From contig JAFGKD010000006.1 of assembly GCA_016928775.1 (NCBI GenBank), forward strand, positions 1 to 39,168: DNA of 39,168 bases, written 5' to 3'. The first letter of the stretch is position 1, and each line of letters opens with the position of its first letter. Below, piece by piece: positions 1 to 8,258 of this stretch. Below the pieces are notes generated by a model, which saw only the letters and a program-made list of their open reading frames with translations, was not told the DNA's origin and searched no databases. This stretch comes from Candidatus Zhuqueibacterota bacterium. GTDB lineage: Bacteria > Zhuqueibacterota > Zhuqueibacteria > Residuimicrobiales > Krinioviventaceae. Both the position numbers and the translations under genes were made by a program.

Positions 1-17
1 AATGGATGCACTCCAAA
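1..17. repeat. Right end of a REP-like 125-bp unit (cut by window edge)
   Basis: The terminal arm GCACTCCAAA lies at 8-17. It sits 172 bp before the matching arm of the next unit (180-189), so a further copy of the array lies upstream of the window. The 47-bp linker that follows (18-64) is nearly identical to the linker after the next unit. Confidence 0.8.
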
Positions 18-64
18 TGGGAGTGTTAAATAAAATATGCATTATTCGTTTTATGCGGTGCAGT

Positions 65-189
65 TTTGGAGTGCGCCGTTTTTATCGGCGCCGCGGGCGC
101 GAGCCCGCGATGTGAGGAGAGATGATTCGGCGACTCTGGTTTTTCGCTCGCTGCGCTCGCGAGCATCCATGGAATGGATGCACTCCAAA
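65..189. repeat. REP-like structured repeat unit A (125 bp)
   Basis: The unit is bounded by perfect 10-bp inverted arms, TTTGGAGTGC (65-74) and GCACTCCAAA (180-189). Inside are consecutive hairpins: GCGCCG/CGGCGC, then a 7-bp GC stem closing a GCGA tetraloop (CGCGGGC-GCGA-GCCCGCG), then GCTCGC/GCGAGC, then GCATCCAT-GGA-ATGGATGC next to the right arm. The arrangement is MITE/REP-like: non-coding, highly foldable and repeated every 172 bp. Open reading frames through it are by-products of its GC-rich palindromes. Confidence 0.85.
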
Positions 190-236
190 TGGGAGTGTTA
201 AATAAAATATGCATTATTCGTTTTATGCGGTGCAGT

Positions 237-360
237 TTTGGAGTGCGCCGTTTTCATCGGCGCTGCGGGCGCGAGCCCGCGATGTGAAGAGCGATGATTC
301 TGCGAACCTAGTTTTTTCGCTCGCTGCGCTCGCGAGCATCCATGAAATGGATGCACTCCA
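237..360. repeat. REP-like structured repeat unit B
   Basis: Begins with TTTGGAGTGC at 237-246, exactly 172 bp after unit A, and ends with GCACTCCA at 353-360, where the last two bases of the arm have changed. It keeps the internal GCGA-loop hairpin. Its right end lies 4 bp from the stop codon of the adjacent Y1 transposase, so the transposase gene sits directly against this unit. Confidence 0.85.
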
Positions 361-364
361 GGAA

Positions 365-898
365 TTAAAAATCATCATAAATTTTCAGTTTATCGATTGG
401 ATAGTGTTTGATCGGCTCGATTTCTTTTTCTTGCCGAGAAACATAACTTCCGAATTGCCATTTATTCGGATCATCAACATATTTATGTTTGACTGGATTT
501 ACCCAGATGTAGTGTATGCGCGCATAATAGGACGTCTCGTAATCCACGCACGTATCCCAATAGTTGTGCCAGATCTTATCCTCGCCGAGAATGTTGAGAT
601 GTTTTTTGATCCATAGCCCGCTAAAGCGATGAAAGTTGTTGATGAGTCTTGCCAGTGAGGAGGCATCACGCGGCGCGCGAGCCATGATGTGGTAGTGATT
701 GTAGAGAATAACCCAGTCGTCAATTGTCCAGTTGAAATGGTGAAAACTTTTGAACATATATTCTCGGACGTGTTCTCTGATTTCATCTGTGATGAGATAA
801 TGGATTTTATGCAAAGTTGCGCCGGTGATAAAGTAGGTCGCATGTGGTATAAAAAGATGAGGTGGATTATGCAAGTAGGTTTTGTATTCGATGGCCAT
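365..898 (-). CDS. REP-associated tyrosine transposase (RAYT, Y1/IS200-like)
   Basis: 177-residue protein of the Y1_Tnp family, single-strand HUH nucleases that bind and cut palindromic repeats. The HUH metal-binding motif is His68-Tyr69-His70. The C-terminal helix containing Tyr130, in the context YIWVNP, matches the family's 'YIxxNPV' block, whose Tyr is the nucleophile. Length is normal for a RAYT. The ATG at 898 has a good ribosome site (GGGGA, about 8 bp upstream). The gene is embedded in the array: unit B ends 4 bp past its stop and unit C begins about 105 bp upstream of its start. No accessory IS genes or IS200-type ends are visible, which favours a domesticated RAYT over an insertion sequence. 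Whether it currently moves the repeats is not known from sequence. Confidence 0.85.
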   Translation of the reverse strand: MAIEYKTYLHNPPHLFIPHATYFITGATLHKIHYLITDEIREHVREYMFKSFHHFNWTIDDWVILYNHYHIMARAPRDASSLARLINNFHRFSGLWIKKHLNILGEDKIWHNYWDTCVDYETSYYARIHYIWVNPVKHKYVDDPNKWQFGSYVSRQEKEIEPIKHYPIDKLKIYDDF

Positions 899-1003
899 CT
901 AAAAGTCCCCTATGATTTTTTAGTGATGATGAATATTATTGCTAACTATAAAGAGTAAAGATTTGTTGAAATTTTCTCGATTTTCTTTAGGAATCGGGGA
1001 CTT

Positions 1004-1128
1004 TTTGGAGTACACTGTTTTCATCGGCGCTGCGGGCGCGAGCCCGCGATGTGAGGAGAGATGATATGGTGACTCTGGTTTTTCGCTTGCTGCGCTCTTG
1101 AGCATCCATGGAATGGATGCACTCCAAA
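1004..1128. repeat. REP-like structured repeat unit C
   Basis: Left arm TTTGGAGTAC (1004-1013, one change from consensus), right arm GCACTCCAAA (1119-1128). It restarts the array on the far side of the transposase gene. A 10-bp inverted repeat, AAAAGTCCCC (901-910) and GGGGACTTTT (996-1005), spans the transposase promoter region and overlaps this unit's left arm. Confidence 0.8.
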
Positions 1129-1175
1129 TGGGCACGTTAAGCTAAATATCGAATATTGGCTGTATGAGGTGGGAT

Positions 1176-1301
1176 TTTGGAGTGCGCCGTTTTTATCGGC
1201 GCTACGGGCGCGAGCCCGCGATGTGAAGAGCGATGATTCTGCGAATCAATTTTTTTCGCTCGCTTTGCTCGCGGGCATCCATGGAATGGATGCACTCCAA
1301 A
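1176..1301. repeat. REP-like structured repeat unit D
   Basis: Arms TTTGGAGTGC (1176-1185) and GCACTCCAAA (1292-1301); start is 172 bp after unit C. Internal hairpins are retained with small changes: TACGGGC replaces CGCGGGC, and one GCTCGC copy reads GCTTTG. The linkers around C, D and E (TAAATATCGAATATTGG core) are alike and differ from the linker between A and B. Confidence 0.85.
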
Positions 1302-1348
1302 TGGGCATGTTAATCTAAATATCGAATATTGGCTGTATGATGTGGGAT

Positions 1349-1473
1349 TTTGGAGTGCGCCGTTTTCATCGGCGCTACGGGCGCGAGCCCGCGATGTGAG
1401 GAGAGATGATTCGGCGACTCTGGTTTTTCGCTTGCTGCGCTCACGAGCATCCATGGAATGGATGCACTCCAAA
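1349..1473. repeat. REP-like structured repeat unit E (last of the array)
   Basis: Arms TTTGGAGTGC (1349-1358) and GCACTCCAAA (1464-1473), 173 bp after unit D. Just past it an extra CACTCCAGAA (1481-1490) resembles a decayed arm, after which the array ends. Confidence 0.85.
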
Positions 1474-1939
1474 AGTGATCCACTCCAGAAGTAACGGCAC
1501 TGCAAAAACGACGAACTCTGGTTTACTCTAAACTATTTATACCTAAACTGAAGGCTCTGTTCATGCCGAAGCGCTCAAAGGGCAGTTGTTTTCGACTCAC
1601 AAAGTCTTTTTCTGAGCGGTGCAGTAACTCAGCTCTGCCGCACCTGTGATTCAGCTTTCATAAAATCTGTTAGAATCCCAAAAGGTTTTTTGCCTTTAGC
1701 CTGCATTATTCACAAACTTTTCACACAAAGCCACCAAGAAACCAAGAAACAGAAGGTTAGGTGTTTACAACAAAAATAATAAGATCATATTCACGTAGTT
1801 TAAATCGATTCAGCAAGTCAAATAAAAACAGTCTTTGAGGCATTGTGTCTTCTTGTGAATGAATTTTTCAGGTTAGGAAGAATCGCTCAGTTTAGGTTTG
1901 AAATATATTTTGTTTTTTGTATATTTATTGGTTTTCATT
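1474..1939. other. Intergenic stretch, no gene seen
   Basis: About 465 bp between the repeat array and ecfT. No frame gives a convincing protein, and I see no tRNA, no riboswitch I recognise, and no remnant of an ABC ATPase gene. A short sequence near 1722-1750 (ACCAAGAAACCAAGAAAC) is a simple imperfect repeat. The promoter for the following operon should lie here, but no clear -35/-10 pair stands out. Confidence 0.5.
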
Positions 1940-2737
1940 ATGGCCTTTTTAACAGACATTAGTTTAGGACAATATTATCCAGGCGATTCTTTTGTTCACA
2001 GGCTCGATCCAAGAACAAAATTACTCTCCATTCTCTGTTTTATGACAGCGCTTTTAATTTCTTTTGAGCCGATTGTCCTGATAGGTTTTTCAATATTAAC
2101 TTTGGTTATCATCGCAAGTTCGCAGCTGCCGTTGGCGCTCGTGCTCAGAAATGTTCGGCCATTTATTTGGCTTTTTTTTCTGACGATTTTTGTGCATGTT
2201 TTTTTGACGCCAGGGCGCCTGTTATATACGATGCCGCTAATGAGTCTAAAGATCACGTACGAAGGACTCACACTTGGACTGATTTATTCGGTGCGGTTGG
2301 TATTATTGATCTTGTTGGCTGCGCTATTGACGCTGACTACATCGCCAATTGAATTAACCGATGCACTTGAAAGAATGCTGAGCCCGCTCAAGCGTTTTAA
2401 AGTTCCGACGCATGAGGTCGTTATGATGCTAACGTTGTCACTTCGGTTCATTCCAACGCTGCTCGAGGAGGCACAAAGATTAAAAAATGCGCAAGTATCA
2501 CGCGGTGCCTCCTTTGAAGGCAATGTCGTGCAACGTATCCGAAGTATCGTGCCGCTCATTTTGCCACTTTTTATCTCTGCATTTCGACGCGCTGATGATT
2601 TGGCTCTGGCCATGGATTCGCGTTGCTATACCGGCGGTGAGGGTCGAACAAGCTTTCGTAAATTGGTATTCAAAAGTGCCGATTATCTTGTGTTACTTGC
2701 TGTTTTGACGTCACTGATGCTTTTGATAATTTTTTGA
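1940..2737 (+). CDS. ecfT: Energy-coupling factor transporter transmembrane protein EcfT (CbiQ family)
   Basis: 265-residue integral membrane T component of an ECF-type vitamin/metal importer; it couples ATPase subunits to substrate-binding S proteins. The N-terminus (LGQYYPGDS, then HRLDPRTK) is the classic EcfT start. Several hydrophobic segments follow, and the C-terminal coupling region holds the two Ala-x-x-Arg-type motifs, seen as AQVSRG and AMDSRCY. I chose the ATG at 1940 because family members begin there; an in-frame TTG at 1898 would add 14 hydrophobic residues. truA follows 33 bp later. The ecfT-truA order is known from Firmicutes, where two EcfA ATPase genes precede it; none is present here, so its ATPases must be encoded elsewhere. 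Confidence 0.85.
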   Translation: MAFLTDISLGQYYPGDSFVHRLDPRTKLLSILCFMTALLISFEPIVLIGFSILTLVIIASSQLPLALVLRNVRPFIWLFFLTIFVHVFLTPGRLLYTMPLMSLKITYEGLTLGLIYSVRLVLLILLAALLTLTTSPIELTDALERMLSPLKRFKVPTHEVVMMLTLSLRFIPTLLEEAQRLKNAQVSRGASFEGNVVQRIRSIVPLILPLFISAFRRADDLALAMDSRCYTGGEGRTSFRKLVFKSADYLVLLAVLTSLMLLIIF

Positions 2738-2770
2738 AATGGATTGCTCTTGATATGTGTGTGACCGCTC

Positions 2771-3499
2771 ATGCGGAATATAAAGCTGATCATTGAATAT
2801 GATGGTACAAATTTTTGTGGCTATCAAATTCAACCCAATGAACGTACCGTGCAGGCGGAGCTGGAGCGCTCGCTGTCGATGTTGACGACTGAAACAATCA
2901 GGTTAACAGCCGCCGGCCGAACCGATTCCGGTGTGCATGCTTTGGGACAGGTAGTCAATTTTAAAACAAAAAGTCGACTGCCAATCGAAGCATTTGTCAG
3001 AGGCGGAAATACTCGCTTGCCAAAAGATATCCGCATTTTATTGGCTGAGGATGTACCCGAAGATTTTAGCGCTCGCTATTCGGCAAAATCTCGAACCTAT
3101 CGATATGTTATCACCAGAAAGAGCCAGGCGATTGGCCGGCATTATGCGTGGTATTACTGGAATCAACTCGATGTTAAAAAGATGCGCGCTGCTTGCGCTG
3201 ATATCCTTGGCAGCCAAAACTTTGCGAGCTTTTGCCAGGCGAAAGCTGAGGTGGATCATTATATATGTGATGTACGCTATGCGTATTGGCAGCAGATCGA
3301 CAATCGGCTTATATTTGAGATATGCGCGAATCGTTTCCTGCACAACATGGTGCGGACACTTGTCGGTACCATGGTTGAGATCGGCGATGTCCAGCTGCAA
3401 ACAGCCAATATGAGAGAAATTTTATTAGCTCGAGATCGGCGAGCGGCAGGACAAACGGCGCCGGCACATGGTCTTTTTTTTGTACGCGTTGATTATTAG
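2771..3499 (+). CDS. truA: tRNA pseudouridine(38-40) synthase TruA
   Basis: 242-residue pseudouridine synthase that isomerises U38-U40 in the anticodon stem-loop of tRNAs. The catalytic aspartate is Asp52 in AAGRTDSGVHA, a near-perfect family motif. The N-terminal IEYDGTNFCGYQIQP strand and the C-terminal block RFLHNMVRTLVGT, which contacts RNA, are intact, and the length is normal. No clear Shine-Dalgarno precedes the ATG; the gene lies 33 bp behind ecfT and is probably co-transcribed with it. Confidence 0.95.
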   Translation: MRNIKLIIEYDGTNFCGYQIQPNERTVQAELERSLSMLTTETIRLTAAGRTDSGVHALGQVVNFKTKSRLPIEAFVRGGNTRLPKDIRILLAEDVPEDFSARYSAKSRTYRYVITRKSQAIGRHYAWYYWNQLDVKKMRAACADILGSQNFASFCQAKAEVDHYICDVRYAYWQQIDNRLIFEICANRFLHNMVRTLVGTMVEIGDVQLQTANMREILLARDRRAAGQTAPAHGLFFVRVDY

Positions 3500-3565
3500 A
3501 CATGGTTGAGTTATTTATCCCTTGAAACACTATTGATAATCAATCATGAATTGGGAGCGAAAACC

Positions 3566-4759
3566 ATGAAATCTATGCATAGAATTCTGTTCGGATTTAC
3601 AATCGGTGTTGTTTTTGCTGTTTTTTTTCTGGCGGTTTGTGCCAGGGATACCGACAACTCAATTGCACTTGAGATACGCGAGTCAGATGCTGCGGACACC
3701 CCCGACAGCATGGATCAGCGTCGTCAAAATGAACAGATCTCGATGTCGCGTCAAAATGCGATCACGCGTGCGGTGGCTCATATAAGCCCGGCTGTCGTCA
3801 GCATCAATACGCGCAAAGTGCAGCAATATTATCGTGAGAATCCCTGGGCGTATGATCCTTTTTTCAGACATTTTATACCGCGCTACGATCGTGTGATGCG
3901 CGAAGTTCAGGGTTTGGGTTCTGGATTTCTCGTTTCAAAGGAGGGTCAAATCCTCACGAATCAGCATGTTATTGATGGCGCCAAGGAGATTATGGTCACA
4001 CTCCCGGGTGGCGAAAAATTTGAAGCAGAAAGAATTGGCGAAGATTTCACCTCTGATGTAGCCGTAATTAAAATATCGGGTGATGAGTTTCCTTTTGTGC
4101 ATCTGGGAAATTCGGATGATATTCTCATAGGGGAATGGGCCATTGCGATTGGCAATCCGTTTGGCCTTTTTGATGTATCCGCACAACCGACCGTTACCGT
4201 TGGTGTCATTAGTGCGGTTAATCAAGATTTTGGCCGCCAGGATAATGAGCGTATTTATGAGGACATGATTCAAACCGACGCAGCCATCAATTCAGGCAAT
4301 AGCGGCGGCCCGCTGGTGAACAGCGAAGGCAAGGTCATCGGGATGAATGCCTTTATTTACTCCGGAAGTAGCAGTGGCATCGCAACAAATATTGGTTTAG
4401 GTTTTGCCATCCCGATAAACCGCGTCAAGGATGTCATGACAGATTTGCTCAAGCATGGTGCTGTGCCGCGTGATTTTTGGACGGGCATTCAATATCAGGA
4501 TATTACGAGTGTGATCGCATTTTTCCTGAACATGAATTCCACAGATGGTGTGATTATAACGGACGTCGAGCGGAACAGTCCATGGGATGAAGCAGGATTG
4601 GAAATTGAAGACGTCATTCTAAGAATTGAAGATATTGAAATACGCTCAAGCAAGAATGTTGATGCTCTCAAAGAAAGATTAACGCTTCACAGTGGTGCTG
4701 AATTGGAATTAACCGTTTATCGAAATCGTCGAATTTATCGGGCACTCGTGAAATTTTAG
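3566..4759 (+). CDS. HtrA/DegQ-family periplasmic serine protease with one PDZ domain
   Basis: 397-residue trypsin-like protease of envelope protein quality control. A hydrophobic N-terminal segment (about residues 5-25) serves as signal peptide or anchor; it ends in a Cys but lacks a good lipobox. The protease domain carries the complete triad: His134 (TNQHVIDG), Asp164 (TSDVAVIK) and Ser246 (GNSGGPL). A single C-terminal PDZ domain covers about residues 300-395. One PDZ is as in DegS-type enzymes; DegP/DegQ have two. The start at 3566 has GGGAG 8 bp upstream and is preferred over an in-frame TTG at 3506. It sits 14 bp ahead of purB in the same run of genes. Confidence 0.92.
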   Translation: MKSMHRILFGFTIGVVFAVFFLAVCARDTDNSIALEIRESDAADTPDSMDQRRQNEQISMSRQNAITRAVAHISPAVVSINTRKVQQYYRENPWAYDPFFRHFIPRYDRVMREVQGLGSGFLVSKEGQILTNQHVIDGAKEIMVTLPGGEKFEAERIGEDFTSDVAVIKISGDEFPFVHLGNSDDILIGEWAIAIGNPFGLFDVSAQPTVTVGVISAVNQDFGRQDNERIYEDMIQTDAAINSGNSGGPLVNSEGKVIGMNAFIYSGSSSGIATNIGLGFAIPINRVKDVMTDLLKHGAVPRDFWTGIQYQDITSVIAFFLNMNSTDGVIITDVERNSPWDEAGLEIEDVILRIEDIEIRSSKNVDALKERLTLHSGAELELTVYRNRRIYRALVKF

Positions 4760-4773
4760 CATGGAATGGTGTT

Positions 4774-6069
4774 ATGATTGCTCGCTACACACGACCTGAA
4801 ATGGGCTCCATCTGGAGCGATGAGAATAAATATCGCACGTGGCTTCGCGTTGAAATTGCTGCTTGCGACGCACAGGCCGAGTTAGGGCGCGTTCCAAAAG
4901 ATGCTGTCAAAGTGATCCGGGAAAAGGCTGATTTTTCTCTCGAACGCATTTTGCAAATAGAGCAAAAAGTCAAACATGATGTCATCGCATTTTTGACCAA
5001 TGTCGCTGAATATATTGGCCCGGAATCTCGTTATGTCCACCTGGGTATGACGTCCTCCGATCTGCTCGATACAGCGCTGGCCATACAACTGCAGCAAGCC
5101 TCCGCGATCATCACCGATGATTTAAAGGCACTCATCAGCGTACTCGAAAAACAAGCGCTGGAGCATAAATATACGGTGTGTATTGGCCGAAGCCATGGTA
5201 TCCATGCCGAGCCAACAACATTTGGTCTCAAAATGGCTCTATGGTATGATGAAATGAAACGCAATCTTGAGCGCTTTGAACGCGCTGCTCGAGGTGTTGC
5301 CAGGGGCATGATTTCCGGGGCGGTTGGTACTTTTGCTTTTCTTGATCCAAAAGTGCAGGAGATCGTATGCCAAAAGCTCGGGCTGCAATCGACGGCCATT
5401 TCCACCCAGGTCATTCAGCGGGATGTGCACGCGGATTATATGACTGTCATGGCGCTCATCGGTGCAACGATAGAAAAGATCGCTATTGAAATAAGACATC
5501 TCCAGCGGACAGAAGTGTTGGAGGCTGAGGAACCATTTACAAAGGGCCAAAAAGGATCCTCGGCCATGCCACATAAAAGAAATCCGATTGGTTGTGAAAA
5601 TTTAACCGGCATTGCTCGTTTACTGCGAGCCAATGCTATGGCAGCGCTTGAAAACGTCGCCTTGTGGCACGAACGTGATATTAGCCACTCATCGGTCGAA
5701 CGCATTATTTTACCTGACAGCACTATTTTGACAGACTATGCTTTGGCTCGGATGAGCAGAATTTTGCAAGGGCTTGTTGTTTATCCGCAAAACATGCACA
5801 AAAACCTCTGGTTAACCAATGGTTTGATCTTTTCGCAAGCCGTGCTCCTGGCTCTCACCGAAAACGGCATGTCACGCGAAAAATCCTATCAAATAGTGCA
5901 AGATCGTGCGATGGAATGTTGGCAGTCTGGCGAAAATTTCAAGTCAGTTATCAGTAAAGATAATGAGGTTACAAAGATTCTTTCGTCCGAACAGATAGAG
6001 TCATGTTTTGATGAAAAACGTGCAATTCAACACGTTGATTATATTTACGCGCAAGTTGGATTGGAATAA
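4774..6069 (+). CDS. purB: Adenylosuccinate lyase PurB
   Basis: 431-residue fumarase/aspartase-superfamily enzyme that removes fumarate at two points of purine synthesis: SAICAR to AICAR and adenylosuccinate to AMP. His141 in GRSHGIHAEPTTFG is the general acid, and Ser262/Ser263 in the flexible signature loop KGSSAMPHKRNP supplies the base. The HLGMTSSD block at residues 89-96 completes the site. Length matches the short bacterial (B. subtilis-type) form. It follows the HtrA gene by 14 bp and is followed by a degenerate PurC homologue. Confidence 0.96.
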   Translation: MIARYTRPEMGSIWSDENKYRTWLRVEIAACDAQAELGRVPKDAVKVIREKADFSLERILQIEQKVKHDVIAFLTNVAEYIGPESRYVHLGMTSSDLLDTALAIQLQQASAIITDDLKALISVLEKQALEHKYTVCIGRSHGIHAEPTTFGLKMALWYDEMKRNLERFERAARGVARGMISGAVGTFAFLDPKVQEIVCQKLGLQSTAISTQVIQRDVHADYMTVMALIGATIEKIAIEIRHLQRTEVLEAEEPFTKGQKGSSAMPHKRNPIGCENLTGIARLLRANAMAALENVALWHERDISHSSVERIILPDSTILTDYALARMSRILQGLVVYPQNMHKNLWLTNGLIFSQAVLLALTENGMSREKSYQIVQDRAMECWQSGENFKSVISKDNEVTKILSSEQIESCFDEKRAIQHVDYIYAQVGLE

Positions 6070-6103
6070 TACTTTCCTCACAAGCTCATTTTGAAAGGAG
6101 AGA

Positions 6104-6769
6104 GTGTTGAAAAAGATTATAGCAGAAGATGCTGACAAAGTACTGTACGAAACAGACAACGAAGAAGAGATTTTATGCAAATTTACCGAGGATGTGGTCG
6201 ATAGCCGGGGACATGTCAAAGGAACAGTGAAGAACAAAGCCTCGATCAATGGTGCGATTGCGGCCCATATATTCAAGCTGTTAGCCGGCTATCACGTTCC
6301 GACTTGTCTAAAAAATCAAAAATCTGCGAAAGAACTGTTATTGAAAAAGGCGGAAGTTATTCCCGTTTTAATTTCTGTGACAAATGAAACGACAGATGAT
6401 GGTATCACAACTCCGGAATTTCGTTATGACCTGTTGACGAATGGCAGCAAAAAAATCATCACCGCTGAAGAGATTGTTGCGTCGGAGATTATGATCCAGG
6501 AAGAATTTGCAGATATGCGCCGCCTTGCTCTGAAAATTAATGTTGTTCTCGATAACTTTTTTCGTCGTCGTAAATTTGAGCTCCTGGGATTCTCCGTTCA
6601 ATTCGGTTATATCAATGGAAAGATTGCTGTCTGCAGTCCGTTTTCCCTGGATAGCTTTGAGCTAAAGGACACTGAATCGAGAACAAAATTTAAAACATCT
6701 TTTTTTCTTTCTCATATTGACAATGCGGTTGAGCTATATGATCAAATCTACAATCAAATCATGTTTTAG
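6104..6769 (+). CDS. Divergent SAICAR synthetase (PurC)-like protein, probable pseudoenzyme
   Basis: 221-residue protein whose fold signature matches PurC. Residues 39-60 (KGTVKNKASINGAIAAHIF) align with PurC's KGTxxGKGxxNNxIxAHLF block, and LALKINVVLDNFF at 141-153 matches the helix ahead of the active site. Active-site motifs are eroded: the ATP-loop EGKAK is replaced by AEDADK, the substrate-binding VRN motif reads SVTN (91-94), the KDDxxxDP segment is gone, and DEISPDxxRLWD reads VCSPFSLDSFELKD (176-189). It directly follows purB, whose substrate PurC makes. Start is GTG 6104 or TTG 6107 behind AAAGGAG; spacing slightly favours the latter. It could be a regulatory or structural relative; catalysis as SAICAR synthetase looks unlikely. 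Confidence 0.7.
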   Translation: MLKKIIAEDADKVLYETDNEEEILCKFTEDVVDSRGHVKGTVKNKASINGAIAAHIFKLLAGYHVPTCLKNQKSAKELLLKKAEVIPVLISVTNETTDDGITTPEFRYDLLTNGSKKIITAEEIVASEIMIQEEFADMRRLALKINVVLDNFFRRRKFELLGFSVQFGYINGKIAVCSPFSLDSFELKDTESRTKFKTSFFLSHIDNAVELYDQIYNQIMF

Positions 6770-6781
6770 CTGGGTAGTGAT

Positions 6782-7429
6782 GTGGTGAGTCGAGAAGGAC
6801 TTTCCACCATCCTTGGTCTGTTTGTCTTTGGCGCAGCTATGGGGTGGATTGGTTTAAAGTTTGACATTTTGTCCATGCTGATTTTGAGCGGCATCAGCGG
6901 CATCCTGTTGACATTTTCTGTCTATTTCTTTCGGGATCCAAAGAGAGTGCCACTACAAGTCAAAAACGGCGTCGTGTCTCCTGCGGATGGAATCGTTTTA
7001 GAGGTTGAAACTGTGCAGGAAAAAGAATTTATTCAGGGAGAAGCACGGCGAATCGCCATATTTTTATCGCTCTTTGATGTGCATGTCAATTATGTACCAT
7101 TCGGTGGTACGGTAGATTATATTCGATATAATCGTGGTTCCTATAAAAGGGCAAACAAGCCGGATGCCTCAAAATACAACGCCAATATTTTGACAGGTAT
7201 TGACTCGGCACGCGGTAAAATTGTTTTCAAACAGTCAGCGGGAATGATAGCACGACGCCTTGTCAATCATCTTCGTCTTGACGATAAAGTCAAGACCGGA
7301 CAAAAGTTTGGCATGATCAAATTTGGTTCGCGTATGGAGGTGTATTTGCCAACAAGCGTGCACATTAAAGTCAGTGTTGGCGATCGTGTTCGAGCGTGTG
7401 AATCGATAATTGCGGAATTTGATGTATAA
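6782..7429 (+). CDS. psd: Phosphatidylserine decarboxylase proenzyme (short type)
   Basis: 215-residue, pyruvoyl-dependent enzyme that converts phosphatidylserine to phosphatidylethanolamine. Residues 8-50 form two membrane-associated hydrophobic stretches. The self-cleavage site is Gly182-Ser183 in IKFGSRMEVYLP, where Ser183 becomes the pyruvoyl group. SPADG (66-70) and LFDVHVNYVPFGG (98-110) supply the conserved Asp and His. Size and the GS motif mark the short psd-B/archaetidylserine-decarboxylase-like subfamily. The GTG start lies 12 bp after the upstream gene. Its last codons overlap the start of pssA, the enzyme that makes its substrate. Confidence 0.93.
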   Translation: MVSREGLSTILGLFVFGAAMGWIGLKFDILSMLILSGISGILLTFSVYFFRDPKRVPLQVKNGVVSPADGIVLEVETVQEKEFIQGEARRIAIFLSLFDVHVNYVPFGGTVDYIRYNRGSYKRANKPDASKYNANILTGIDSARGKIVFKQSAGMIARRLVNHLRLDDKVKTGQKFGMIKFGSRMEVYLPTSVHIKVSVGDRVRACESIIAEFDV

Positions 7430-8198
7430 AACGGCTAAACAATATATCAGTGTCCCCAATCTCTTTACCACAATTAATTTGTTTTGTGGATTTCTTTCCG
7501 TCATCATGACAGTTGCCGGGAAATTTGTCGCCGCCGGGTGGATCATTTTTATGGCGGGTATCTTCGATGCGTTGGATGGCCGAATAGCTCGCGCGTCCGG
7601 ACGCAATTCCGATTTTGGCCTACAAATGGATTCATTGGCTGATGTCATTTCAGCCGGAATCGCACCCTCAATTCTGCTATACGAGTATTATTTCAAAGAT
7701 ATTGGCAATCATATTGCCGTCGGTATGATGTTGGGTTTTTTGCCGTTGCTGTTCGCAACGTTCAGGTTAGCCCGCTACAATGTCATGACGCAGCACGAAG
7801 GCCACAAGTCCTACTATGTTGGTATGCCGGCGCCTATGGCAGCATCAACATTGGCGAGTTTGGTTATCTTGCACAACCACGTCGGATGGCCGATCCTTCT
7901 GCGCCTTATGCTTGTCTCGACGCCAGTCATCTCCCTGGCCATGGCCAGCCACTTAAAGTATGAGGGATTTCCACGATTTTCCGTCAAGGAAAAGGGAGGC
8001 AACCGTTTCAAGCTTGTAATCTTTTTTACCGGAATTGTTTTTGTATTTTTTTTCCCTGAATTCACCTTGTTTATTTTTATGTTCATCTATTTTATTTCAG
8101 GACCGACAACATTTTTATACAATGTATTTCGCACGCATGATCAGCAAGAATCGATACTTGAATCCGATGAGTTCTTCGCCGATCAACGCGTTCCTTAA
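7422..8198 (+). CDS. pssA: CDP-diacylglycerol-serine O-phosphatidyltransferase
   Basis: 258-residue membrane enzyme that forms phosphatidylserine from CDP-diacylglycerol and serine. The CDP-alcohol phosphotransferase signature is complete: Asp49-x2-Asp52-Gly53-x2-Ala56-Arg57-x8-Gly66-x3-Asp70-x3-Asp74. Several hydrophobic helices follow, up to about residue 235. The ATG at 7422 overlaps the psd stop by 8 bp, so translation is coupled. This start is preferred to a TTG 12 bp upstream. The psd-pssA pair gives the complete two-step route to phosphatidylethanolamine. It ends the operon that began at ecfT; I see no strong terminator behind it. Confidence 0.93.
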   Translation: MYKTAKQYISVPNLFTTINLFCGFLSVIMTVAGKFVAAGWIIFMAGIFDALDGRIARASGRNSDFGLQMDSLADVISAGIAPSILLYEYYFKDIGNHIAVGMMLGFLPLLFATFRLARYNVMTQHEGHKSYYVGMPAPMAASTLASLVILHNHVGWPILLRLMLVSTPVISLAMASHLKYEGFPRFSVKEKGGNRFKLVIFFTGIVFVFFFPEFTLFIFMFIYFISGPTTFLYNVFRTHDQQESILESDEFFADQRVP

Positions 8199-8258
8199 AA
8201 CGTATCTTTTGAGATATGAGGTGAAGGGAAAAAGGATGTCTGATGAATTCTGTTTTTG

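Noticed and set aside
26..214. Open frames through the repeat units (also 920-1135 and 1137-1505)
   Set aside because: They run through palindromic repeats, repeat the same peptide in each unit and have no ribosome sites; they are by-products of the repeat sequence.
209..616. Plus-strand frame across unit B and the RAYT gene
   Set aside because: It is antisense to a clearly recognisable transposase and starts inside a repeat.
1..1473. CRISPR array
   Set aside because: Units are about 125 bp with 47-bp linkers that are themselves similar; no short direct repeats with unique spacers and no cas genes.
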